This document shows positions 23,217 through 32,379 of a stretch of DNA of 64,000 nucleotides, piece after piece. The notes under the pieces were generated by a model. The model saw only the letters and a list, made by a program, of their open reading frames with translations. It searched no databases and was not told where the DNA came from. Each line of letters opens with the position of its first letter. Position 1 is the first letter of the stretch. The position numbers and the translations under genes were made by a program. Source of the stretch: Vibrio tarriae (lineage in GTDB: Bacteria > Pseudomonadota > Gammaproteobacteria > Enterobacterales > Vibrionaceae); the NCBI RefSeq assembly GCF_002216685.1, contig NZ_CP022353.1:1612001-1676000 (forward strand), in the 5' to 3' direction.

Positions 23217-24818
23217 TTACGCAGACACTTGTTTGCTCACTTTGGCTTTTGACAGAGCTGCAAAAATTAAGCAAACCACCACAAAGCTCACGGATGCGGC
23301 TGCTAAAGCCAGCCCGAGTGAAGCAAAAATTCCCAGCACCACATAACCAATCGCTGACACTAACGCAACCGCCAACGCGTAAGGCAGTTGAGTCGCAACG
23401 TGGTCAATATGATGACAACGTGCTCCCGTCGAAGAGAGAATCGTGGTATCAGAAATTGGCGAGCAGTGATCACCAAATACGGAACCGGCAAGCACCGCAC
23501 CGAGCATCGGCAGCATAAGTGCGATATCGGTAGCGCCCGCCATATCACCTGCAATCGGCAGCATAATGCCAAAAGTGCCCCATGATGTGCCGGTAGAGAA
23601 AGCCATCGCGCCTGACAAGATGAACAGAATGACCGGAAGCCAATGTGGATCAATATTCCCTTGCACTAACGATGAAAGGTAAGCACCCGTCTTCATGTCA
23701 CCAATCACAGAACCAATTGTCCATGCAAAAATCAGGATCAGAATCGCACCAAACATGGATTTCGCGCCAATCCACAAGGTTTTTACGATTTCAGTCGCCG
23801 GCAATTTTTGGCGAAGAACGGTCACAAATGCGATAGCTAGGCCGACTAATCCGCCATACACCAATGAGGTACCGACATTGGTATTTTCAAACGCCCCAAA
23901 AATATCAAATGACTTTCCACTTTCTGCTAATGCAGTTGTGCCAGTCCAAATCATCGCGCCAATCGTCGCAACGACTAAAAATACAATCGGCAGCACGAGA
24001 TCGAGTACTGTACCGCGTTCACTTTCACGAATATCAAGCTCTTCATTGAGCTCGTGAGCCTCTTGTGCGTCTGTACTTGGATCTTCATCAAAACCACGCC
24101 CTTGAGAAGCGGCAATTTCATGCTTGCGCATCTGGCCGATATCCATTTGGAACCACACCACCGCAAATACCATCAGCAACGCAAAGATCGCATAGAAGTT
24201 CATCGGCACTAAACGCAGATAAGCGCCTAATGCGGAATACTCCTCAATACCGTGCGAAACTAAAATGCCACCGATGATGGTCATGATATACGCGCCCCAA
24301 CTTGAGGCGGGCATCACCACACACATAGGCGCAGCAGTGGAATCCAGAATGTAAGCCAGTTTGGCACGCGAAACGTAAAAACGATCGGTCACTGGGCGAG
24401 AAATTGAACCGACAGCGAGGCTGTTAAAATAGTCGTCAACAAAAATGAATACGCCTAAAAATGCCGCCAGTAATTTAGAGCCACGTTTACTTTTCACCCG
24501 GACTTGTGCCCACTGAGCAAAAGCGCGAGTGCCGCCCGACAACGTCAGTAGCGCAGTCATCATACCCAGTAACAGTAAAAAGCCGACAATACTCATATTC
24601 CAAGCATTGATCGCGCCCTCTTTGACAAACACGCTACCGACTTGTGTTGCGATATATTGCAACGACTGACCAATAGAATAATCAGCCAGCAGTAAAGCAC
24701 CTAAAAATATCCCCACGCCAAGAGAAAGGAGTACACGGCGAGTCACAATAGCCAAGCTCAATGCCACCAGAGGTGGTAAAACAGAGAATGGCGAAGAAGC
24801 AAAATCGATTAAATTCAT
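23217..24818 (-). CDS. lysW: NhaC-family transporter, predicted lysine transporter LysW
   Basis: A 533-residue inner-membrane protein with about 11-12 hydrophobic segments and a charged cytoplasmic loop near residues 230-265 (rich in Asp/Glu). The blocks DDYFNSLAVGSISRPVTDR and GDHCSPISDTTILSSTGA are the NhaC superfamily signatures. Such genes are usually labelled Na+/H+ antiporter. Here a lysine riboswitch lies directly upstream (24939-25111), and NhaC-family genes under lysine riboswitches have been proposed to be lysine transporters (LysW). I therefore favour lysine transport, possibly cation-coupled. GGAAG lies five bases before the ATG (24818). Substrate is inferred from regulation, not shown. 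Confidence 0.8.
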   Translation of the reverse strand: MNLIDFASSPFSVLPPLVALSLAIVTRRVLLSLGVGIFLGALLLADYSIGQSLQYIATQVGSVFVKEGAINAWNMSIVGFLLLLGMMTALLTLSGGTRAFAQWAQVRVKSKRGSKLLAAFLGVFIFVDDYFNSLAVGSISRPVTDRFYVSRAKLAYILDSTAAPMCVVMPASSWGAYIMTIIGGILVSHGIEEYSALGAYLRLVPMNFYAIFALLMVFAVVWFQMDIGQMRKHEIAASQGRGFDEDPSTDAQEAHELNEELDIRESERGTVLDLVLPIVFLVVATIGAMIWTGTTALAESGKSFDIFGAFENTNVGTSLVYGGLVGLAIAFVTVLRQKLPATEIVKTLWIGAKSMFGAILILIFAWTIGSVIGDMKTGAYLSSLVQGNIDPHWLPVILFILSGAMAFSTGTSWGTFGIMLPIAGDMAGATDIALMLPMLGAVLAGSVFGDHCSPISDTTILSSTGARCHHIDHVATQLPYALAVALVSAIGYVVLGIFASLGLALAAASVSFVVVCLIFAALSKAKVSKQVSA

Positions 24819-24861
24819 GATCTTCCAAAACCAGTAAAAAATGGTTAGAGATCTACTGCAG
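24819..24861 (-). promoter_or_regulatory. possible expression platform of the lysine riboswitch
   Basis: In the mRNA, CUGCAGUAG (24861-24853) can pair over nine positions (one G-U) with CUACUGUAG (24944-24936), which contains the 3' strand of riboswitch helix P1. Immediately after, GAUCU (24853-24849) and AACCA (24846-24842) can pair with AGAUC (24823-24819) and UGGUU (24833-24829), enclosing the ribosome site GGAAG (24826-24822). No strong poly-U terminator was seen, so control of translation is more likely than attenuation. Confidence 0.5.
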
Positions 24862-24938
24862 ACAAATCAAGCGACATCATGTCAGCTTAATTTATGTTGA
24901 ACTAAGCGAAAGGGAAGCGAACACTTCACCCAACCCTA

Positions 24939-25111
24939 CAGTAGCGCTCCATAGTTTAACAACAATATAGACTATGGCAGTGTTACACCTATTGAATGTA
25001 ACCCCAGCCAACTGCGTTGATGGGCAAGTTGACTTCGGCGACAACGCCTTTTTCCATAATTCATTGGCATCACCCGAATTGTGGATACTCTTCGTAACCG
25101 CTCCTCTACGG
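24939..25111 (-). ncRNA. lysine riboswitch (L-box) aptamer
   Basis: On the minus strand a 173-base element carries the conserved blocks of the lysine riboswitch in order: GUAGAGGAGCG then GAAGAGUAU; GGCGUUGUCGCCGAAGUCAAC; GUUGGCUGGGGUUACAUUCA; CACUGCCAUAG; and UAUGGAGCGCUAC. P1 is formed by CCGUAG (25111-25106) with CUACUG (24944-24939), five of six pairs. The blocks line up with the B. subtilis lysC leader as I remember it (AGAGGUGCG, AAGAGUAU, GUCGCCGAAGCAAA, UUGCUGG, GGCUGUCAAGA...UCUUGGAGGGCUA). It precedes the NhaC-family gene by about 120 bases. Confidence 0.93.
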
Positions 25112-25456
25112 CGAAAACTTCATCCTAATCAGCCAATTCATTTAGCTCATTTAGTCTGCTTTTCGCATTAGGTGAGATACATTTTACTTAACAAAAATAT
25201 CAATGCAACTAGCTTTCTGTACGAAAAACAAGTGCCGCCGCTCACAAATCAATCATTTCATTGATACTTATTTCATAAAAAACACCACAATACTTGATAT
25301 ATAGAACTAATATTATTTATCTGTATGATAAGTTTCCTGCAGATGCTTTTATATGCTTCAGCAGTATTCTAAAAAGTAAATCCATTAAATAAATATCATT
25401 TTATATTTTTACTTTCTTACTATTTTGACTTAATATTTGCAGCGAAAACTTGTCAG
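25112..25456. other. AT-rich intergenic region upstream of hns
   Basis: About 345 strongly AT-rich bases, with the riboswitch promoter expected at the left side (minus strand) and hns control at the right. CTGCAG...GCTTCAGCAG (25337-25365) is an imperfect dyad, and ATCAATCATTTCATTGAT (25247-25264) a second. AT-rich, curved DNA before hns fits autoregulation by H-NS; no other site was recognised. Confidence 0.4.
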
Positions 25457-25462
25457 TATAAT
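25457..25462 (+). promoter_or_regulatory. candidate -10 box of hns
   Basis: A perfect TATAAT 52 bases before the hns ATG. No good -35 hexamer lies at the ideal distance (TATTTG is 17 bases upstream), so identification rests on the -10 box. Confidence 0.5.
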
Positions 25463-25513
25463 AAGCTAGGTTTAGTATTAACTCGTTATCCAAATTGTGA
25501 ACAGGAAATGGTA

Positions 25514-25921
25514 ATGTCGGAAATCACTAAGACTTTATTAAATATTCGTAGCCTACGTGCTTATGCACGCGAACTGACTATTGAGCAACTTGAAGAAGCG
25601 TTAGATAAATTAACTACCGTCGTTCAAGAGCGTAAAGAAGCAGAAGCAGAAGAAATTGCTGCTCGTGCAGAGCAAGAAGCGAAATTAGCCGCAATTGCTG
25701 AACAAATTGCTAAAGATGGTATCGACCTCGAAGCGCTTATTTCTGCGCTATCAGGCGAAACTAAAACTAAAGCAAAAGGCAAACGTGCACCTCGCCCTGC
25801 AAAATACAAGTATATCGACACCAACGGTGAAGAAAAAACTTGGACAGGCCAAGGCCGTACTCCTTCAGTGATCCAAAAAGCACTGGATGAAGGTAAATCT
25901 CTGGAAGAATTCGCTCTGTAA
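25514..25921 (+). CDS. hns: histone-like nucleoid-structuring protein H-NS (VicH)
   Basis: A 135-residue H-NS. Residues 1-65 form the coiled-coil oligomerisation domain (very rich in Glu/Ala/Lys), followed by a basic linker (KTKAKGKRAPRP) and the DNA-binding domain (about 92-135) with the AT-hook-like loop GQGRTP. It silences AT-rich horizontally acquired genes, including virulence genes in V. cholerae. I start at the ATG at 25514 (MSEITKTLL) because AGGA is seven bases before it; the ATG two codons earlier is too close to that site. Convergent with gsk through a bidirectional terminator. Confidence 0.96.
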   Translation: MSEITKTLLNIRSLRAYARELTIEQLEEALDKLTTVVQERKEAEAEEIAARAEQEAKLAAIAEQIAKDGIDLEALISALSGETKTKAKGKRAPRPAKYKYIDTNGEEKTWTGQGRTPSVIQKALDEGKSLEEFAL

Positions 25922-25942
25922 TTCTGCTAGAAATCCCAAAAT

Positions 25943-25970
25943 AAAAAAGGCTCCCTAAGGAGCCTTTTTT
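25943..25970. terminator. bidirectional terminator, hns / gsk
   Basis: Perfect 12-pair stem AAAAAAGGCTCC/GGAGCCTTTTTT (25943-25954, 25959-25970), loop CTAA, between convergent genes. Confidence 0.93.
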
Positions 25971-25971
25971 A

Positions 25972-27276
25972 TTATCTTTCCCAATAAGCCTCTTCAAGGC
26001 TATCTTCTCGCTCAGGAAGACCACGTGAAAGACGTGGAGAATGTTGGGCCAACACCTCATAACTCGCGCGGTTTGAATATTTACACACTTGAGAAAAAGA
26101 TGAATAGGTTAAAAACTCATGTTGATGCTTACTTGAGTTAGGTACATTTTCTTTGTGGTATTTATTGGCTGCCATATCGTGTAACAAGGCCGATAATGCT
26201 GCATCACCCGCACCATTGGTATTTTTGATCTTCTCTGGTCCGCCCATATACGGTGAAATATGTGAATAAACACGAATAGGATTTATACAACTCTCTTTAC
26301 GCGCAGGACGGCTAAATTCATAACGGTTAAATTCTGGGACCGATCCCGGTAATAACGGTAATGTGGTTTCACGTTTAGCGGAATCTTCGGTGTAACCCGC
26401 CATAAATAAACCCACTGGGCCTGCGGTACAAAGTACTAAATCAACCCAATCTAACGCTTTATCTGAGGCTGCCAGCGGATCGCTTTCTCCTGTTAAAGCT
26501 AATGCTTCATCTTCATTCATTGCCACCACAGTGACATGATCACGTAAAAATTCTTGCCAGAATTTCGGATCATCTTGAATAACAAATTTAGTACCTAGGG
26601 TTAATACCACAGGCACATCATATTTTTTTGCATATTCAATGGCACGCATTGTTGCTTCCGGCATTGGATCGCCTTCTTTACAACGAACTAAATAAGCCGT
26701 GATCACTAATGCAGAAGCACTAGCAAATATTTTTTCAGGAATACTGTCTGGTTGTAATTGGTTCATTTGACCTTCGCTGATCGCGAAAGTACGTTCACCA
26801 TCTTCGGTAATCAAGGCAAAGCAGCGGCCAATCGCCCCCTCTACACCTTGTAAATAGTTGAGATCCATGCGGCTAGAAGTGTTACACAGATAGCGATAAC
26901 CGTAACTGCCAATTTTAATATCTTGGCTCATCACACCCAGTAGCGTGGAGCGATCATCCGCAAGCACGGAGTAATTATGCAGCGTATTCCCTATAGTTCC
27001 ACCTGCATATTCATTGGTAATCAAACGCTGCTCTTTTAATTCGTTGTATAACGCTTCTGCAGCCTGATCATCAATGACCAATGAGTGTCCTTTACTTAAA
27101 CCATAACGTTCAATCAAATCTGAATCGACTTTGGCCTCTATATCCACTAGGGTTTGATCAATACCGATAATGTGGGTGCGCGACATCTTCTTATTTTCTT
27201 GCGCTTGAATGACCAGAGGATCACGCGCGTGAACCGGAAAATAATGCTTAGATTTGCGTTGGCCAGGAAATTTCAT
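25972..27276 (-). CDS. gsk: inosine-guanosine kinase
   Basis: A 434-residue PfkB/ribokinase-family kinase of the Gsk type, same length as E. coli Gsk. The substrate-binding AGGTIGNTLHNYSVLADD region is near residue 90 and the PfkB signature with anion hole and catalytic Asp, NTNGAGDAALSALLHD, near residue 355. It phosphorylates guanosine and inosine in purine salvage. The ATG at 27276 (MKFPGQRKS) matches the family N-terminus but has a weak ribosome site. A perfect PurR-type palindrome lies 80 bases upstream. Divergent from mnmA. Confidence 0.95.
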   Translation of the reverse strand: MKFPGQRKSKHYFPVHARDPLVIQAQENKKMSRTHIIGIDQTLVDIEAKVDSDLIERYGLSKGHSLVIDDQAAEALYNELKEQRLITNEYAGGTIGNTLHNYSVLADDRSTLLGVMSQDIKIGSYGYRYLCNTSSRMDLNYLQGVEGAIGRCFALITEDGERTFAISEGQMNQLQPDSIPEKIFASASALVITAYLVRCKEGDPMPEATMRAIEYAKKYDVPVVLTLGTKFVIQDDPKFWQEFLRDHVTVVAMNEDEALALTGESDPLAASDKALDWVDLVLCTAGPVGLFMAGYTEDSAKRETTLPLLPGSVPEFNRYEFSRPARKESCINPIRVYSHISPYMGGPEKIKNTNGAGDAALSALLHDMAANKYHKENVPNSSKHQHEFLTYSSFSQVCKYSNRASYEVLAQHSPRLSRGLPEREDSLEEAYWER

Positions 27277-27355
27277 AAAGGTTACTTGGGTTCAAGGATG
27301 AAAGGAGCGCCGATTCTACCGCGCACCTTTTAGTGCAGCAATAAAGGAAAAAAAA

Positions 27356-27367
27356 GCAAACGTTTGC
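27356..27367. promoter_or_regulatory. PurR-like operator upstream of gsk
   Basis: The perfect 12-base palindrome GCAAACGTTTGC matches the core of the PurR box (ACGCAAACGTTTGCGT-type, known from enteric bacteria). It lies 80 bases before the gsk start and 171 before mnmA, so purine control of gsk is the likely role. Confidence 0.7.
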
Positions 27368-27537
27368 ACGCTGAGGATTTTATTTCGCGCTCTTCTCTTA
27401 GCGCTTGGAGCGCAAGTGATTCAATAGGTTAGCAACATAGCGCTTAGGTTCGGGGAAGTGTGATTAGCGTCTCGGATCTGTCCTCGAAAAATTCTTTCTG
27501 TTAGAATCCCCGTCCAAGTTCCTCAAGTGGTAGATAA

Positions 27538-28656
27538 GTGATGTCTGTAGAGCACAGCGCAAACAGCCAAAAGAAAGTGATTGTCGGTATGTCTGGAGGG
27601 GTTGATTCCTCTGTTTCAGCCTATCTTCTCAAGCAACAGGGTTACCAAGTGGAAGGCCTGTTTATGAAAAACTGGGAAGAAGACGATAACGAAGAGTATT
27701 GTACTGCGGCAGAAGATCTCGCCGATGCTCAGGCGGTGTGTGACAAACTCGGCATCCCACTGCATACCATTAACTTCGCAGCAGAATACTGGGATAACGT
27801 ATTTGAATACTTCCTCGCGGAATATAAAGCGGGACGGACTCCTAACCCAGATATTTTGTGTAATAAAGAGATCAAATTTAAAGCCTTCTTAGAATTTGCT
27901 GATGAAGTGCTGGATGCGGACTACATTGCCATGGGGCACTATGTGCGTCGCACCTTCCCGCAGAATGGCGAAAAACCGCAAATGCTGCGCGGTTTAGACG
28001 GTAATAAAGACCAAAGCTACTTCCTTTATACTCTGAGTCATGAGCAAGTGGCGCGTAGCCTATTCCCCGTGGGTGAACTAGAAAAACCTGAAGTACGCCG
28101 CATTGCCGAAGAACAAGGCTTAATTACCGCGAAGAAGAAAGATTCAACCGGTATTTGTTTTATCGGTGAGCGCAAATTTACCGACTTCTTATCTCGCTAT
28201 TTGCCAGCCCAACCGGGTAAAATTGAGACCCCGGAAGGTAAAGTGATTGGTGAGCACCAAGGCTTGATGTACCACACTCTCGGACAGCGTAAAGGTCTGC
28301 ACATTGGTGGTATGAAAGAGAGCAGCGAACAGCCATGGTATGTGGCGGATAAAGATCTCAAACGCAACGTACTCATCGCGGTACAAGGCGCGGATCATCC
28401 TCTCCTCAAATCGCATGGTTTGGTGGCGGCTCAGTTACATTGGGTTGATCGCACCCCCATCACTGAACCTGTACGTTGCAGCGTAAAGACGCGTTATCGT
28501 CAAAGTGACATCGCTTGTACCATCATTCCGCTCAGTGATGATCGCATCAAAGTGATGTTTGACGAGCCACAAGTGGCCGTGACTCCGGGACAATCCGCCG
28601 TCTTTTATCAAGGTGAAATCTGCCTTGGTGGCGGCATTATTGAAGAGCGCATTTAA
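27538..28656 (+). CDS. mnmA: tRNA-specific 2-thiouridylase MnmA
   Basis: A 372-residue enzyme that adds sulfur to U34 of tRNA-Lys, -Glu and -Gln. The ATP PP-loop [10 protein letters not shown] is near residue 18; the catalytic cysteines are in [13 protein letters not shown] and [11 protein letters not shown]. It works with the TusBCDE relay. Starting ATG at 27538 or 27541 differ by a codon. hflD begins 22 bases after the stop, and purB follows, the same order as in E. coli. Confidence 0.97.
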   Translation: MMSVEHSANSQKKVIVGMSGGVDSSVSAYLLKQQGYQVEGLFMKNWEEDDNEEYCTAAEDLADAQAVCDKLGIPLHTINFAAEYWDNVFEYFLAEYKAGRTPNPDILCNKEIKFKAFLEFADEVLDADYIAMGHYVRRTFPQNGEKPQMLRGLDGNKDQSYFLYTLSHEQVARSLFPVGELEKPEVRRIAEEQGLITAKKKDSTGICFIGERKFTDFLSRYLPAQPGKIETPEGKVIGEHQGLMYHTLGQRKGLHIGGMKESSEQPWYVADKDLKRNVLIAVQGADHPLLKSHGLVAAQLHWVDRTPITEPVRCSVKTRYRQSDIACTIIPLSDDRIKVMFDEPQVAVTPGQSAVFYQGEICLGGGIIEERI

Positions 28657-28678
28657 AGTCAATTTTTAGGAGATTTAC

Positions 28679-29296
28679 GTGGCTAACGCAATTTACGACC
28701 GTACCATCGCTTTCGCTGGCATTTGTCAGGCAGTGGCACTTGTGCAGCAAGTCGCCAAAAATGGGTACTGTGATTCTGATGCGTTTGAAACGTCGCTCAA
28801 AGCGATTACTTGTACCAATCCAAGTAACACGCTTGAAGTTTTCGGTCACGAAAGTCAGCTCAAGCTCGGCTTAGAGTGCTTGGTCAAAGGGATTGACAGC
28901 ACGCCATCAGGTAGCGAAATCACCCGTTACCTGATCAGCCTAATGGCGCTTGAGCGTAAATTAAGTGGTCGCCGCGATACCATGAGCCAACTCGGTGACC
29001 GCATTCAAATGATTGAGCGTCAGCTTGAGCATTTTGACTTATTTGATGATCAGATGATCAGTAACCTCGCCAGCATTTACCTTGATGTGATTAGCCCAAT
29101 TGGCCCACGCATTCAAGTCACTGGCACACCAGCCGTATTACAGCAAACCGCTAACCAGCACAAAGTGCGCGCCCTACTCCTGTCAGGGATCCGCTGCGCC
29201 GTATTGTGGCGTCAGGTTGGTGGACGCCGTCGTCACCTGATTTTCGGTCGTAAAAAGATGATCGAACAAGCGCAGATTTTGTTAGCGCGAATCTAA
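28679..29296 (+). CDS. hflD: high-frequency lysogenization protein HflD homolog
   Basis: A 205-residue mostly helical protein of the HflD (YcfC) family, always between mnmA and purB. In E. coli it is membrane-associated and binds lambda CII; its normal cellular role is unclear. It begins with GTG at 28679 ([26 protein letters not shown]), with TTTAGGAG eight bases upstream. The C-terminal [31 protein letters not shown] is the family signature. Confidence 0.93.
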   Translation: MANAIYDRTIAFAGICQAVALVQQVAKNGYCDSDAFETSLKAITCTNPSNTLEVFGHESQLKLGLECLVKGIDSTPSGSEITRYLISLMALERKLSGRRDTMSQLGDRIQMIERQLEHFDLFDDQMISNLASIYLDVISPIGPRIQVTGTPAVLQQTANQHKVRALLLSGIRCAVLWRQVGGRRRHLIFGRKKMIEQAQILLARI

Positions 29297-29332
29297 GTGA
29301 TGGCTACCCACTCGAATTACTCACACCTTTAA

Positions 29333-30724
<1,392 letters not shown>

Positions 30725-30749
30725 TCTCGACAAGAGAGACCAAATGACG

Positions 30750-30776
30750 AAGGGGAGCAACGGCTCCCCTTTTACT
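30750..30776 (+). terminator. Rho-independent terminator after purB
   Basis: Nine-pair stem AAGGGGAGC/GCTCCCCTT (30750-30758, 30763-30771), loop AACG, with a short T-run TTTTACTT. It also lies near the end of the convergent DUF3833 gene. Confidence 0.88.
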
Positions 30777-30814
30777 TATCGACGACTTATCGACTTGGTT
30801 TATACCAGACCGTT

Positions 30815-31342
30815 TCACTCCTGCTTTTCAAAAAACAGAGTAATCCGACCGACTTCAAGACCAAATTTGCGAATTTTGGTTAAATTAAATACCCGCTTGT
30901 CATCTTGTCGATACAACCAGTCATCGAAGTGTACTTGCACATCGCCGCTGTCGCGTTGCAACACAAAATCGTATTGCCACTGCAGTGCATTTCCCACTTC
31001 TTTACCGCGAGCCGTTCCAATAATGTCATCCGCTCGTCCTTCGTACTCATCATCAGCCGTTCGGTTAATCGTCCAGATCCGTTGATCCTTCTCCCCATCA
31101 TCAAACACGAAGTCTTCGACTAAAATCAGTTGGTTATTCTCAATTCGACCTTCAATTACCACCTCAAAACGGCGCGTCTGCTTCTCGGTATAGTCTTGCA
31201 CCATACCCCACGCATGTGTCGTTCCGACAAAGTAATTGAAGAGATCAAACTTAGGCGTCATCGCACGATAATCATCAATCTCTGCCGAGCATCCACTAAG
31301 CCAGATACAGAGTAGTAATAGCCAACATTTAGCCAATCTCAT
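30815..31342 (-). CDS. DUF3833-family lipoprotein
   Basis: A 175-residue lipoprotein. The first 20 residues are a signal peptide with lipobox LSGC and the lipidated cysteine at residue 18. The remainder (YFVGTTHAWGMVQDYTEKQTRRFEV...) matches the DUF3833 pattern, a beta-rich fold of unknown function. It is the last gene of an eight-gene operon and overlaps the chalcone-isomerase-like gene by four bases. It probably sits in the outer membrane or periplasm, suggesting that the operon has an envelope-located function. Confidence 0.8.
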   Translation of the reverse strand: MRLAKCWLLLLCIWLSGCSAEIDDYRAMTPKFDLFNYFVGTTHAWGMVQDYTEKQTRRFEVVIEGRIENNQLILVEDFVFDDGEKDQRIWTINRTADDEYEGRADDIIGTARGKEVGNALQWQYDFVLQRDSGDVQVHFDDWLYRQDDKRVFNLTKIRKFGLEVGRITLFFEKQE

Positions 31343-31905
31343 GGTCGATTCATTCCTATCAATTGATTACGCAAGGTTAAATATTCCGTTTGCGGCGACA
31401 GCCAAATGGAGAGAAAAGCATCATTAAACGCTTCATCATCAATGCTGCCTACCGAACGTTCCGTCTGTTGCTGGCGACTAAAGAAAAACTCTCCGCGCTG
31501 CCCATCAGAGACATACACTAGGCGATCTCCCGTCGCGACATCCGGCAGTATTTGCTGCAGTTGCTTCAACCACGCTTGGGTTTGCGGCGCGGTGAATCCA
31601 AGTTTTCGCCACTGATACTCAGTGGCATCCACCAACTGTTTACTGCTGATATCGCGCAAATAACGGATCTCAAGAGCCACTGGATGTGGCGAGACATCTT
31701 GCGACTCATGATACTGGCCATCAGGCGCTCGCAACTGCGAGGAGTAGATGTCCAACCACAGCCATGAAAGGGTTGCCTGTCCAACGACTGGCCATTCTGC
31801 CCATCGCTGGAAAGTTTTATGCTCCGCTTGCGCCGCATTAGCGACGGCGGCGTAACCAAGTCCGCTCGCGAGCAAAACGAATAGGGTTATAAGTCCTTTT
31901 TTCAT
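31339..31905 (-). CDS. chalcone isomerase-like periplasmic protein
   Basis: A 188-residue protein with a signal peptide (residues 1-24, cut after ANA) and a domain resembling the bacterial chalcone-isomerase-like family (pattern VGQATLSWLWLDIYSSQLRAPDG, then ALEIRYLRDISSKQLVDAT and DRLVYVSDGQ). Plant homologues bind fatty acids or isomerise chalcones; the bacterial role is unknown. Its start region overlaps the end of the DUF2878 gene by 68 bases in another frame, an unusually long overlap, but both proteins look genuine. Confidence 0.75.
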   Translation of the reverse strand: MKKGLITLFVLLASGLGYAAVANAAQAEHKTFQRWAEWPVVGQATLSWLWLDIYSSQLRAPDGQYHESQDVSPHPVALEIRYLRDISSKQLVDATEYQWRKLGFTAPQTQAWLKQLQQILPDVATGDRLVYVSDGQRGEFFFSRQQQTERSVGSIDDEAFNDAFLSIWLSPQTEYLTLRNQLIGMNRP

Positions 31906-32377
31906 GCCTCATTACCTTCAACAGTAACCAAGTGATACCTATCCATTCCAAAAACAGTGCCAACATGACGATAAAGGTGGGGTATTCCCAACCAACCGCA
32001 CCTATTCGGAAACCAAACCAATAACTTAAACTACCCAGAACGCCTCCTGCGAGACACAGAAGAGTATGGGAATATTGGTTAAGCTGCGGCAGTAAGTGGC
32101 CTGCATACCAAGTAAAGGCAAACCAGAGTGCCACCAACCAAAGTGGAAATTGATCGTCGGCAAAGGAGAGTAATCCAAGCAGCATATTGCTGCTGTCTAT
32201 CATGATGCCCACCAGCGCCATCCACACCATTTTTTCTAACAATGGATGACGCTGGATTGCCGTTAAGCCATAGGTGGCAACCACCAGTAATGCGGTGAGC
32301 CATAACCAGGTTTGCTGCCCCAAGACAGCCAGTGCCCAGAGCAGGTCAAACCATAATGATATCGCCACTAACGCCAT
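31838..32377 (-). CDS. DUF2878-family membrane protein
   Basis: A 179-residue inner-membrane protein with five or six hydrophobic segments and frequent Trp residues. The pattern LWFDLLWALAVLGQQTWLW...GILMDSSNMLLGLLSF-like (IMIDSSNMLLGL here) fits DUF2878. No catalytic motif. The ATG lies two bases after the stop of the Cfa-like gene and the 3' end overlaps the next gene by 68 bases, so it is locked in the operon. Confidence 0.75.
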   Translation of the reverse strand: MALVAISLWFDLLWALAVLGQQTWLWLTALLVVATYGLTAIQRHPLLEKMVWMALVGIMIDSSNMLLGLLSFADDQFPLWLVALWFAFTWYAGHLLPQLNQYSHTLLCLAGGVLGSLSYWFGFRIGAVGWEYPTFIVMLALFLEWIGITWLLLKVMRHEKRTYNPIRFARERTWLRRRR

Positions 32378-32379
32378 GA

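Noticed and set aside
22903..23518. 202-codon plus-strand frame across the his leader
   Set aside because: It runs antisense through the his attenuator and the end of the NhaC-family gene; it is a shadow frame.
24974..25171. 65-codon plus-strand reading frame upstream of hns
   Set aside because: It runs antisense through the lysine riboswitch, has no ribosome site and its composition is explained by the RNA element.
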